DNA of 58,908 nt from Pelagicoccus sp. (lineage in GTDB: Bacteria; Verrucomicrobiota; Verrucomicrobiia; Opitutales; Opitutaceae), in contig JANQRJ010000066.1 of assembly GCA_028284635.1 (NCBI GenBank), positions 1 to 58,908 on the forward strand, read 5' to 3'. The notes below the pieces were generated by a model. It made no database searches, was not told the origin of the DNA, and saw only the letters and a list, made by a program, of their open reading frames with translations. Every line of letters begins with the position of its first letter. Positions within the stretch are counted from its first letter, which is position 1. This document shows positions 9,526 to 17,324 of this stretch, one piece after another. A program made the translations under genes and the position numbers.

Positions 9526-10437
9526 ATGAACCAAGGCTCTCCAGACGTCATAGCAAAAGGGGAATACTATTTCGACAACCCCCTCTACCCCTTAACTGTC
9601 CGGCGGGTCAAAGCGAGCGCCGCCGACCCTGCCACGCACGAGCACGATCTTACCGAAATCCGTCATCGCCACGATTTCTGCGAACTTGCTCTCATTACTC
9701 AAGGCCGCGCCATGCACTGGCTTGAGGGAGAGGCCTTTCCCGTTGCTGCAGGCGATGTCTTTGTCCTGAGCGGCGAGCAGAGTCACTACTTCTATGATCG
9801 CAAGCGGCTTGAGACGATCAATATAATGTACGATCCCGCTCAGCTCGAACTCCCCGAAAACCGTCTCGGCAAAATTCCCGGCTACCGCGCCCTCTTTCTG
9901 CTTGAGCCCCGTTTGCGTCAGCAACGTCGCTTCAATTCCCATCTACGCCTCGGCCGCGCGGACTTAGCCCCCTGCGAACGCATCGCCCGAGAGATGGAGC
10001 AGGAAGTCACCACCAAGCGTGCTGGCTACGAAGTCGCGATGTACGGCAAGTTCATAGAGCTCGTGGTGAACCTATCCCGTCTGTATCAGGAATCGCCCAC
10101 CACCAATGCCGAAGCCCTCCTCCGTGTCGCCAAGGTTATCGACTGTATCGAAGAGCGCTATGCCGAGCCCTGGAAAATCGACGACTTCGCTGCCCTCGCC
10201 CACATGTCCCGCAGCACCTTCATGCGAGTCTTCCGCACAGCCACCGGTCAAACGCCCAACAACTATCTCCTTCAGGTCCGAATTCAGCGATCCTCTGCTA
10301 AACTATGCGGCAGCAAGCTCCCTGTTTCCCAGATCGCCTACGACGTGGGTTTCAACGATAGCAACTACTTCACTCGCCAATTCAAACGCCTTCAAGGCAT
10401 CTCCCCCGCAGCTTATCGCAAGGCTCACCGAACGTGA
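9526..10437 (+). CDS. AraC-family transcriptional regulator, probable xylose regulator
   Basis: A 303-residue DNA-binding protein. The N-terminal half looks like a cupin sensor domain (RHRHDFCELALITQG and AAGDVFVLSG). The C-terminal ~100 residues form the double helix-turn-helix: first helix in IDDFAALAHMSRSTFMRVFR, second in VSQIAYDVGFNDSNYFTRQF, followed by the conserved GISPAAYRK ending. Its divergent position next to xylB suggests that it senses xylose or a pentose and controls xylB-xylA; that is inference from context. The arrangement resembles RhaR/RhaS-type sugar regulators. No Shine-Dalgarno sequence is seen before the ATG. Confidence 0.88.
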   Translation: MNQGSPDVIAKGEYYFDNPLYPLTVRRVKASAADPATHEHDLTEIRHRHDFCELALITQGRAMHWLEGEAFPVAAGDVFVLSGEQSHYFYDRKRLETINIMYDPAQLELPENRLGKIPGYRALFLLEPRLRQQRRFNSHLRLGRADLAPCERIAREMEQEVTTKRAGYEVAMYGKFIELVVNLSRLYQESPTTNAEALLRVAKVIDCIEERYAEPWKIDDFAALAHMSRSTFMRVFRTATGQTPNNYLLQVRIQRSSAKLCGSKLPVSQIAYDVGFNDSNYFTRQFKRLQGISPAAYRKAHRT

Positions 10438-10447
10438 GGAAAAAAAG

Positions 10448-10560
10448 GCCCTTTAGGTGTGTACCCAAACGTTTCATAAATCGAGGAATTCGAGGAACCG
10501 CATACCGAGCGAGACAACACTCGAAGATATGAATGCGAATGCGCGCGAATTCGATGGACG
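10448..10560. repeat. Dispersed repeat shared with 14098-14260
   Basis: The segments gtgtacccaaacgtttcata and ggaaccgcataccgagcgag are matched, in reverse orientation and with changes, at about 14170-14256. This looks like a composite repeat related to the palindrome at 14104. It contains no gene. Confidence 0.55.
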
Positions 10561-10564
10561 GAAT

Positions 10565-10750
10565 GAGTCATGGGTGTGTTTTAAAGTGTCGCCAGATCTA
10601 CTGTAGGCGACGCTCCACTCATGTAGCCGCGTTCGTGAGAACGCGGTCCCGTTGGTTATGGCTGCAAAGGTCTCCGCGTTCTCACGAACGCGGCTACATA
10701 TCTGGAGTAGATATTCGGCGAGGCGACACTTTGAAACACATCCATGAGTC
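10565..10750. repeat. Nested palindrome, 'gtgtttcaaa/gtcgcc' outer arms with 'ccgcgttc' hairpins inside
   Basis: Outer arms 10565-10593 and 10722-10750 match at about 26 of 29 bases. Inner arms 10623-10647 and 10674-10698 are each a perfect 8 bp hairpin, CCGCGTTC/GAACGCGG, with loop GTGA on one side and TCAC on the other. The same inner pair stands alone at 50606-50668, so the two layers are independent repeat families, one inserted in the other. Confidence 0.85.
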
Positions 10751-10900
10751 GTGCGCTTCTATTTAAAAGCTTGATCCAGGCAGAGAAAAAGCGCAGTTTT
10801 GCAGCCCCCAGCCAGCGTAATTCTCAACCTTTCCCTCAAAGCGTCTGCAGTTTGTAAAAACGTTCGCTACTCCTCAAAACTCTAACTCTCGAAGAACAAG

Positions 10901-11419
10901 ATGAAGACGAAAACAACATCATCGGCCTTCAAAGTTGCTTTGATTTACGGCCAGACCATCGGAGCAATCGCATTTTTCCTCGGGTTTGCCCTCTGTATTA
11001 TGGGGTTAACCGGATCGATTGAACTTCTTTTCGAAGGAAAAGGCATTCAGGCAAAAATCTATAATGCTACTCCAGGCGTCATCTTTGCTTTCTTCGGTTT
11101 TCTGATCATCTGGAGGTATAAGCCGAAAAACTCCCATACCATCACAGAAAAGAAAATCGTTCACGAAAACGGAGCCCCGGAAGATCGAAAGCCGAAAGCT
11201 GTGGAGCAGCAGAAGAAGGCCCCAACAGAATTGGAAACACTGTCGCTGGGAGCGATGTTGGCAAAAGCTTCCTCCAATTCCAACGAGAACCAGGACTTGA
11301 TGAAGTTTTTGAGTCAAACGGAGGAGAATCGGAAGAAAATCGAAGCCCTAAAGAACCAGCAGATCGTTTCCTATATAAGGACGGAAACAAAGGATTCAGC
11401 CATGCTGTCCGGAAGGTAA
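10901..11419 (+). CDS. Small membrane protein of unknown function
   Basis: A 172-residue protein with two hydrophobic helices (about residues 13-37 and 54-71) and a long hydrophilic C-terminal tail rich in Lys, Glu and Gln, including a possible coiled-coil stretch (about 130-152). I do not recognise the family. The ATG lies behind a GAAGAA stretch that could serve as a weak ribosome-binding site. It stands alone on the plus strand, flanked on both sides by palindromic repeats. The hydrophilic character and charged tail make a real gene likely, but no function can be given. Confidence 0.6.
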   Translation: MKTKTTSSAFKVALIYGQTIGAIAFFLGFALCIMGLTGSIELLFEGKGIQAKIYNATPGVIFAFFGFLIIWRYKPKNSHTITEKKIVHENGAPEDRKPKAVEQQKKAPTELETLSLGAMLAKASSNSNENQDLMKFLSQTEENRKKIEALKNQQIVSYIRTETKDSAMLSGR

Positions 11420-11516
11420 GTATGCCAAATGCCAAACTTGCTTGTGAATTGAAGCGAAGCGGCTCCTCACAAGCAAAGGCGGATGTGGCTAAGGTTTTGT
11501 TCTACCTATATCGATC

Positions 11517-11616
11517 AGAATAATGATTTTTCCCCTAATGATTTTGCAAAAGAGCTTCTGAGAAAGTTTGGGAGAATGAGAAAAGCAAAATCATTGAGGG
11601 CAAAATCATTATTTTG
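11517..11616. repeat. Palindrome, 'caaaatcatt' family, copy 1
   Basis: Arms 11517-11545 and 11585-11616. Each arm contains a near-direct repeat of aatgattttgc. Other copies are at 18420 and 52291, and a lone arm at the 3' end of xylB. Confidence 0.85.
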
Positions 11617-11687
11617 AGAAACAGCGAAAGCGCTGCTCTTTGCAATGAGCCTATCGAACGGCGATCTAGCTCTGCGTAGAAAATTTT

Positions 11688-11782
11688 TTAGCCGCAAAAA
11701 GACGCAGAAGACGCAAAAAAGTAATCGAGTTGCTCATTTTTCAATCACTTCCTTTTGCGTCTTCTGCGTCTTTTTTCGGCTA
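11688..11782. repeat. Palindrome, 'gacgcagaagacgc' family, copy 2
   Basis: Left arm 11688-11722 (agccgcaaaaagacgcagaa...) pairs with right arm 11752-11782. It is the second copy of the element between xylB and xylA. Confidence 0.87.
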
Positions 11783-11818
11783 GAGAATGTAGTGTTTCAA
11801 TCGAGATGAGAGAAAATC

Positions 11819-11910
11819 AAACCACCGATAACACTGACTTACACTGATGCGATTGGATAACCCATTTCAGATTTGAAATAATCAGTGTTTATCGGTGCCA
11901 TCAGTGGTTT
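11819..11910. repeat. Palindrome, 'accactgat/aacactga' family
   Basis: Left arm 11819-11848 (aaccaccgataacactgact) pairs imperfectly with right arm 11881-11910. With the two preceding palindromes it fills the ~510 bp between the 172-residue membrane protein gene and the anti-sigma candidate; there is no other gene there. Similar wording (cacagataacacagat) occurs in the palindrome at 42674. Confidence 0.85.
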
Positions 11911-11932
11911 CAAAACACTTATTGAACAATCT

Positions 11933-12475
11933 TTAAGCTTCGTCTCCTAGCTGATCGGTTTTCGTATAAGCGCTTGGGACGAAATTTTCCGCTAGGAAGT
12001 CCAGAGCGCCTCTGGCGTCTGAAAGCACGTATTCCATTTCCTGTTCCAAGGGGTTTTTCCAATCGGTGGAGAGTACCTCTAGATCCAGGACCGGCTCTGC
12101 GACCGCGATCGGCTGTTCTTCGTGGATTGGGATCGATTCTTCTTTGCCTACGAAGAACCTGCCTAGAACCAAAAGAGCAACCAACGCGGCTGCGGCATAG
12201 CCAATTGGAGATAGAAACGATGCAGTGGCCTTCTCTCGCCCTGAGGCAGTCTCTCTGGCTACCTCTCGCATAACGCGATCCGACAACTGGCCTTCCGGCA
12301 AGGGGGGGGGCTGCGGTTTTGGGGCTTTCCGCAGGGTGTTGGTCAACTCTTCGCCTGTCAGAACGCTTTGCTGAAGCTCTTCGTCCCTTTCGCAAGCGCG
12401 TCGCAGCCAGTCTGGAAGACTCGTGCCAGTCGCTTGATACCAATTGATGAGAATTCTATATATCGCCTTTTTCAT
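11933..12475 (-). CDS. Putative membrane anti-sigma factor
   Basis: A 180-residue protein with a cytoplasmic N-terminal half (about 1-85, helical and charged, with a Pro-rich stretch near 52-62), one membrane helix (about residues 91-109, IGYAAAALVALLVLGRFF) and a C-terminal extracytoplasmic part of about 70 residues. Its start codon overlaps the stop of the sigma-factor gene by 4 bp (ATGA), so translation is coupled. Size, topology and coupling fit an anti-sigma factor holding the ECF sigma factor at the membrane. No HxxxCxxC zinc motif is present, so it is not a ZAS-type anti-sigma. The role is inferred from context, not from a recognised domain. Confidence 0.65.
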   Translation of the reverse strand: MKKAIYRILINWYQATGTSLPDWLRRACERDEELQQSVLTGEELTNTLRKAPKPQPPPLPEGQLSDRVMREVARETASGREKATASFLSPIGYAAAALVALLVLGRFFVGKEESIPIHEEQPIAVAEPVLDLEVLSTDWKNPLEQEMEYVLSDARGALDFLAENFVPSAYTKTDQLGDEA

Positions 12476-13071
12476 CGGTGTCTTCTTTCCGCTTGGGGTT
12501 TGAGTCGCTTGAGCTGGTTGCGGGCTCGGAAGAGAATGATTTTCACGTTGGTCTGAGACTTGCCCATGATTGCCGCTATCTCCTCGATGGACAGGTCATC
12601 CACATACTTCAATTCAAGGGCCTCTCGATAGCTAGGCTTGAGCCGGGCTGCTGCTCGCCAAACCCAAGCTCGCTCATCCTGGGAAGCGGCTTCCTCATCT
12701 GGCCTGGCCGAGGTTTCCACAATATCCTGCTCCAGCGGTTCGCTTGGCTTGCGATCCCGCAGATAGTTATAGGCCGTGCGACGAGCAATCGTATAGAGCC
12801 AAGTGGAAAACTTGTATTTGCTGTCGTAGCGGTGCAAGTTACGGTACGCCTTGACGAAGGTGTCCTGAACCAGGTCTTCCGCATCTTGAGCATTCCGTGC
12901 ATAGCGGAAGAGGAAACGGAGCAGAGCGTCCTGATGCTGTTCGATCAGAGCCGCAAACCGACTCTGATCAATAGCGGATGCGGAATCGGGCTCCACCTCC
13001 ATAGCATCGATATCCCGTAGAGGACTCGTCACGCTGTCAGTTCTCAGCAGAATCGTGGGAACGCTTGTCAT
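12472..13071 (-). CDS. RNA polymerase sigma factor, ECF (sigma-70) family
   Basis: A 199-residue protein with sigma region 2 (about 40-105: FRYARNAQDAEDLVQDTFVK, then KFSTWLYTIARRTAYNYLRD) and region 4 (about 135-190: LKPSYREALELKYVDDLSIE, then the recognition helix GKSQTNVKIILFRARNQLK). It would direct transcription of a small regulon, perhaps including its own operon. The start at 13071 overlaps the end of the upstream secreted-protein gene by 35 bp; an internal ATG at 13002 (MEVEPDSAS) would remove the overlap and 23 residues unlike the family. Neither start has a good ribosome-binding site. Confidence 0.93.
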   Translation of the reverse strand: MTSVPTILLRTDSVTSPLRDIDAMEVEPDSASAIDQSRFAALIEQHQDALLRFLFRYARNAQDAEDLVQDTFVKAYRNLHRYDSKYKFSTWLYTIARRTAYNYLRDRKPSEPLEQDIVETSARPDEEAASQDERAWVWRAAARLKPSYREALELKYVDDLSIEEIAAIMGKSQTNVKIILFRARNQLKRLKPQAERRHR

Positions 13072-14050
13072 CGCTATGCTTTCGCTTTTCGGACTTTCGA
13101 TTTCCTTTTTTCTGGTAGCTCTCTTCGATCAGTTTTTCGACCAAATTCGCCAGCTCTTCGACCGGGTAGCTAAAGTTGACGGATAGCGAGTTTTCCTTGG
13201 GCAGCACCTCAATGCTGCTCAGCAGATCCGCGACGCTCGCGTCTTCCACTTCAGTGAAGGAGGCGAGAGCGATCATGCCCTGTACGATGCGTTCGAGCTG
13301 CTCTGAAACCTCGGGGCCGGAAGTGGCGAGAGTAACGCTTGCCCGAAATTCCTTCTCTATCTCCCCGATCGATATCTGCCCCCCCGTAGTCTTCTGAAGG
13401 ATACGAGCTTGAGTAGGCATGTCTTTCAGACGATCCAGACCAGTAGCGGAAGCGAGCAGGAAGAACCCCTCGTTGTCGGAAAGCAGGAGTCGACTCCCCG
13501 CACTTCTCAAGCTAGGCGAATCGCCAACAAAGACCTCGTACGCCGCTTCGATTTCCTCAAAGGTCTTGCTTGCGATGATCAAGCCTTCTTCCGGGTAGGA
13601 AAAGTAGAGGTCCTCGCCAAGAAGGAAGCTGCGAAATGGCTTGTCCGCAAGCTCCTCGATCTTGAACTCCGCTTCTCCGGTCAGCTCTTGATGAGCTATG
13701 AAACCGTCGACCACCGCCTGCATGCGTTCTCCGGTACGCAAGACCAGCACCCCACCAGCTTTCTCGCCTCCTCCCAGCTTGTTCCCGTAGGCGGTGACCG
13801 ACTTCAAATCTTCCAGCACTTGATCTATATTGATCGAGATTGCCGAGTCGTTGCTCTCTTCCATTTCTTCCTTCAGACGCTCGACAATCGGTTCGCTCAG
13901 CGACGATTCCACAAAGGCTTCCAAGTCCACGTGAGCCAACCATAGGGCATCCGCAGCTATGTAGTTCTCATTGACAGGTCCAGCGGTCGAGTTCTGCAGC
14001 CAGGCGAAGCTGGCAGTTGTCAAAAGCGCAGTCGTTCTAAAAAGCTTCAT
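13037..14050 (-). CDS. Secreted protein of unknown function, first gene of the sigma operon
   Basis: A 337-residue protein with a signal peptide (about residues 1-23, ending near STAG). The body has alternating strands and helices with phrases like LWLAHVDLEAF and FLLASATGLDRL that recall DUF3352-like surface proteins of planctomycetes and verrucomicrobia, but the match is only general. The C-terminus is very basic (KRKHSDDKRSHD). It has the clearest Shine-Dalgarno sequence in the window: on the coding strand GAAGGAGGA stands about 8 bases before the ATG, with a TATA-rich stretch (gattatataac) just upstream that could be a -10 element. It overlaps the sigma-factor gene and is the first cistron, so it may be the envelope component monitored by, or reporting to, the sigma/anti-sigma pair; that is inference. 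Confidence 0.75.
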   Translation of the reverse strand: MKLFRTTALLTTASFAWLQNSTAGPVNENYIAADALWLAHVDLEAFVESSLSEPIVERLKEEMEESNDSAISINIDQVLEDLKSVTAYGNKLGGGEKAGGVLVLRTGERMQAVVDGFIAHQELTGEAEFKIEELADKPFRSFLLGEDLYFSYPEEGLIIASKTFEEIEAAYEVFVGDSPSLRSAGSRLLLSDNEGFFLLASATGLDRLKDMPTQARILQKTTGGQISIGEIEKEFRASVTLATSGPEVSEQLERIVQGMIALASFTEVEDASVADLLSSIEVLPKENSLSVNFSYPVEELANLVEKLIEESYQKKGNRKSEKRKHSDDKRSHDSAEN

Positions 14051-14097
14051 AATCCGTTTCCTCCTTCTTGTTATATAATCAAAAAAAGTGTTCTAGG

Positions 14098-14205
14098 AAC
14101 CGCGAATGGACGCTAATAGACGCGAATTTTCTTACGACTTGAAAACCATTCGTGTCTATTAGCGTCCATGACTGTGTCGCTTTGCTCGGTACGCGGTTTT
14201 AAATT
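14098..14205. repeat. Palindrome, 'cgctaatagacgcgaat' family
   Basis: Left arm 14104-14127 (gaatggacgctaatagacgc) pairs with right arm 14148-14171. The flank at 14180-14256 repeats, in reverse, text found at 10453-10530. It lies upstream of the sigma operon, 50 bp before the start of the secreted-protein gene, and downstream of the ABC genes' final stop. Confidence 0.8.
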
Positions 14206-14310
14206 TCTCGTCTGTTAGGTGTTAATCAAATTTATGAAACTGATGGGTACACAGTATTCGTTCAGATGGATCTTCACGCCAAGAGGCCTTTTGGTTACAG
14301 GCAAAATCCT

Positions 14311-15078
14311 CTATCCTTCCTTTTCACCTCCTATCGAATAGCGAGCCCGGGAAAACCGTAGCGCTCCAATCAAGACTGCAGCAACGCCGATCGCCAGAAA
14401 ACCAAGCAGGGCCGAGCCAAACAATTCCAGCGAAACCGGATCGCCGAACTTCAGAGGTTCTAGAAGATCGGAAGCGTGCGACCTCAAGGCCATGCTCCGC
14501 ACTCCCGTCGGCAATCGGCTCAGAACCATCTCCACCAGAGCGAAATAGAAGATGCCGAATACGACGAACTTCGAGGTCAACGCGGAAAAAGCCAGAGACA
14601 AAGAACCTGCCCCGACCGCCACAAGAAAAGCTCCGATCCACAGCAGAGCTAACTCGGCAAACCCATCGATCGCTCCCATCGAGACCCCTATCCAGCTGAT
14701 GGAAAGCAAACTGCCTAGCAGCACCGGCAGCAGCCCAAGTAGCGAACCCAACCAGAATCCGAGATAGAGCTTCGCTTTGCCCACAGGTCGCGTCCAAAGG
14801 TACTCGATCGTACCGTCCTTCAGGTCGCTGCGCAGCGCTTCGCCTCCCTTGGTCAGAGCGAATATAAGCAGGATCTTGAGTACGAATACCTCTATGGCCA
14901 AGGCCCAGAATCGCTGGTGATCGTCCCCATCCAACGCCAGCTCCATGACGATATATACAACCGCCGCCGCAGTCGCTGCGGCGAGGAGCGTCGAACGTTT
15001 CGCCATTTCTCTGAGACGGAGTTCCACCATGGCTCTCAAGACGAGAAGCAGGCTAGGACTTTGTGGCGGAGTTTTCAT
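14311..15078 (-). CDS. ABC transporter permease
   Basis: A 255-residue integral membrane protein with about six hydrophobic helices (near 23-45, 55-75, 105-130, 140-160, 168-190, 225-250), matching ABC-2 type permeases. The motif DLKDGTIEYLWTRPVGKAKLYLG is typical of the family's first cytoplasmic loop. It follows the ATPase at 15239 and would form an efflux or membrane-remodelling transporter with it. The open frame continues upstream to 15219 through the 15104-15217 repeat (giving a spurious GSARVPRAGSG leader); the true start is 15078 (MKTPPQSP). Confidence 0.85.
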   Translation of the reverse strand: MKTPPQSPSLLLVLRAMVELRLREMAKRSTLLAAATAAAVVYIVMELALDGDDHQRFWALAIEVFVLKILLIFALTKGGEALRSDLKDGTIEYLWTRPVGKAKLYLGFWLGSLLGLLPVLLGSLLSISWIGVSMGAIDGFAELALLWIGAFLVAVGAGSLSLAFSALTSKFVVFGIFYFALVEMVLSRLPTGVRSMALRSHASDLLEPLKFGDPVSLELFGSALLGFLAIGVAAVLIGALRFSRARYSIGGEKEG

Positions 15079-15103
15079 AGGATCCGTTTGCAAGGAACTT
15101 CTC

Positions 15104-15217
15104 GGGGAGCGCACGCGTCTCGCGTGCCTTTCTGGGCGTCTCGCCCAGAAACGAAACGCTGCTGCCATCGGCTCGGGCGAGACGCCCGAGCCAGCACGCG
15201 GGACGCGTGCGCTCCCC
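15104..15217. repeat. Four-hairpin palindromic element, copy 1
   Basis: Outer arms 15104-15127 and 15194-15217 match at 23 of 24 bases. Inside are four small hairpins: GCACGCG-TCT-CGCGTGC, then a gggcg-TCT-cgccc hairpin, then a gggcg-AGA-cgccc hairpin, then GCACGCG-GGA-CGCGTGC. The only mismatch between the outer arms is in the loop. It lies between the ATPase (15239) and its permease (15078). A second copy is at 16183. Confidence 0.9.
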
Positions 15218-15238
15218 AAATCGTGTCGCTTCCCGTCT

Positions 15239-16159
15239 TCACTTCGTCATCCTTTCGAAGATGCTGGAGAGCGACTGGTTTTTGTTTCGCAGTTCGTAGA
15301 CCTCGACAGGGCAGCCTTCGAGCAGCTTTGGCCAACTATCGAGAAAGGTCTCGGGATTCTTGACCCATACAGTGAGAGCCTCTCTGTCCGCCAAAAAACC
15401 ACGCAAGACACCGTGAACCTGCAAGTGAGCCGCCAGAGCGGCAGCATCGCCACAGCGAATGGAGATCTCGTCCGACCAGCGCGTCATGGACTGCCGAATC
15501 TCCAGCTGACTCCCAGACGCCAGCGCCCTGCCCCAATTCAATATAAGAAACCCGCCGCAGAGAAACTCCAACTCGTGCAGGATGTGGCTCGAGATCAATA
15601 TACTTGTTCCCTCCTTCCGCAGCTCTTTGAGGATAGCGCCAAACTCCGCTCGCCCGCCAGGATCGAGCCCATTCATCGGCTCGTCGAGCACGATCAGCTC
15701 CGGCTCGTGCAACAGAGCCTGAGCTAGCTTCACCCGTTGCTTCATCCCCTTCGAGTAGCTGCCGATCCTCTTTTTCCAGTGAACGTCGTCCAGCCTGGCC
15801 TTGCCCAAAGCGGACTCGGCCCGACTTGCGGTCTCCTTCCACGGAACGCCAGAAAGGGCCGCCAGGGAACGAAGCCAGTCGATCGGCTTTAGGTCCTTGG
15901 GCAACTGCTCGCGCTCCGGACAGTAGCCGATGCGCGACAAGAGCCCTGGATTGTTGAGAGGCTGCTCTCCGAAGACCTTCAGTTCGCCGGAGGAAGGCGC
16001 CAGTTGACCGGTCACCAGCTTGATGAGCGTGCTTTTTCCGGCTCCATTCGGGCCGACGAGTCCAGTGATACCCGGAGGAATGCTGAAGCTCACGTTGTTC
16101 AGCCCGAGCACGATTCCGTAGAAGCAGCTTAGCTCTTTGGCTTCGATCAGGGTATTCAT
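15239..16159 (-). CDS. ABC transporter ATP-binding protein
   Basis: A 306-residue ATPase. Walker A is GPNGAGKST (about residues 36-44), the signature is YSKGMKQRV in place of LSGGQ, Walker B is LIVLDEPMNGLDP, and the switch histidine is in LISSHILHE. The YSKGMKQR signature is the form usual for ATPases paired with ABC-2 permeases (drug or Cu-type efflux, YxlF/NosF/BcrA-like). A C-terminal extension of about 80 residues follows the ATPase core. It is paired with the downstream permease at 14311, from which it is separated only by the four-hairpin repeat. Confidence 0.92.
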   Translation of the reverse strand: MNTLIEAKELSCFYGIVLGLNNVSFSIPPGITGLVGPNGAGKSTLIKLVTGQLAPSSGELKVFGEQPLNNPGLLSRIGYCPEREQLPKDLKPIDWLRSLAALSGVPWKETASRAESALGKARLDDVHWKKRIGSYSKGMKQRVKLAQALLHEPELIVLDEPMNGLDPGGRAEFGAILKELRKEGTSILISSHILHELEFLCGGFLILNWGRALASGSQLEIRQSMTRWSDEISIRCGDAAALAAHLQVHGVLRGFLADREALTVWVKNPETFLDSWPKLLEGCPVEVYELRNKNQSLSSIFERMTK

Positions 16160-16182
16160 GCTATATTCCGCGAAAAGCGAAG

Positions 16183-16303
16183 CTTGGGGAGCGCACGCGT
16201 CTCGCGTGCCGACTTGGGCGTCCCGCCCAAGTCATTAACCTGCAAACCGAATGTTCTGGGCGAGACGCCCAGAACTGCCCGCGAGACGCGGGCGCTCCCC
16301 AAG
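16183..16303. repeat. Four-hairpin palindromic element, copy 2
   Basis: Outer arms 16183-16209 and 16277-16303. The four hairpins are GCACGCG-TCT-CGCGTGC, ACTTGGGCG-TCC-CGCCCAAGT, GTTCTGGGCG-AGA-CGCCCAGAAC and GCCCGCG-AGA-CGCGGGC. The outer arms differ at two bases; these are partners within the hairpin stem (A-T on the left, C-G on the right), a compensated change. It lies between permease 16314 and ATPase 16159. Confidence 0.9.
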
Positions 16304-16313
16304 TTTTTCGTAT

Positions 16314-17324
16314 TCATTTCTCGGACACCCTTCTGCTGACGATTAAGATGCTCAAGGCGCAACAAGCTGCTAAAGAGAGGAGCGGAGCCAGGATCTCTCC
16401 GTTGCTCACCGGCAATTGGCTCGCATCCGAAAACTCCGTCGTTTTGGCGAAGAAGCCATCGAAAAACGGGAGTACACCTCGAGCTTCCATCACGAAATCC
16501 CGCATGCGAAACACTCCCTCCCCGAAGGTCGAAATCGCTTCGAAAGGACTGATATAGGCGAATGCCTGATTGGCTCGAGCAACCGCGCTGCTAATTGCCC
16601 CGAGGACCAACCAGCCGAGAGCCCAGAATCCCACCGCGGCGCCCGACTTCCTGGCCAAAGAGGATGCCAGCAGGGCGAGACAGCTTAGCGAAACCACCGC
16701 TACCAGGCCTACCGTCAATCCTCGTAGAAGCGAAGGAAAGGAATGCCAGAAGAAGGACCAGTCAGGCGAAAGCAGATTTCCCAGTATCCAGGAAGCGATG
16801 ACAGGGAGCAGCCAAACGACGGACAGGATCGTCGCCACGATGGCGAATTTGCCCAGCAAGTAGTCCCAACCGGTTAGGGCCTTCGAGTTGTAGATCACGA
16901 TTGCCTGACTGGCTAGATCATTGGCAATGAGACGGTGCACGAATAGGGCCACGATTACCACCGACAGGAATGGGCAACTGAAGCTCAGCAGGAAGAACAT
17001 CGTTCGGTAGACGCCATCCACGCAAATCTCGGGATAGAGAAGGAACCAGGAGGTCAGCGCTTTGAGCAGCGTGGCTACCCCCTCGCCGCCCGTTTCTTCC
17101 AGCCAGTCAAGCAAGGCGCTCTCCGGGGCGACGAACTGGCTGAAGACGAAAAACACGCCTGCCAGGAGCAGCGTCTGGGAAAAGGCGAGAACCAGAAAAA
17201 AGCGAATCACCCTACCCGCCAAGGCAAGCCGCAGACCGTAACGGGCGATGGCAAGGCGACGACTCCAGACTCCGGTCGATTCGCCGTGCCAGCGTCTGTA
17301 TTCAGCATTCCATACGTCGCTCAT
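16314..17324 (-). CDS. ABC transporter permease
   Basis: A 336-residue membrane protein with about six hydrophobic helices (near 39-62, 115-140, 160-185, 198-222, 226-250, 312-332), an ABC-2 type permease. Its start overlaps the stop of the upstream ATPase gene by 4 bp (ATGA), so the two are translated together. It is not closely similar to the second permease (14311). No conserved catalytic residues are expected. What it transports cannot be told from sequence. Confidence 0.8.
   Translation of the reverse strand: MSDVWNAEYRRWHGESTGVWSRRLAIARYGLRLALAGRVIRFFLVLAFSQTLLLAGVFFVFSQFVAPESALLDWLEETGGEGVATLLKALTSWFLLYPEICVDGVYRTMFFLLSFSCPFLSVVIVALFVHRLIANDLASQAIVIYNSKALTGWDYLLGKFAIVATILSVVWLLPVIASWILGNLLSPDWSFFWHSFPSLLRGLTVGLVAVVSLSCLALLASSLARKSGAAVGFWALGWLVLGAISSAVARANQAFAYISPFEAISTFGEGVFRMRDFVMEARGVLPFFDGFFAKTTEFSDASQLPVSNGEILAPLLSLAACCALSILIVSRRVSEK

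Noticed and set aside
15079..15219. N-terminal extension GSARVPRAGSG on the ABC permease
   Set aside because: Encoded by the four-hairpin repeat; the transmembrane protein starts at 15078.
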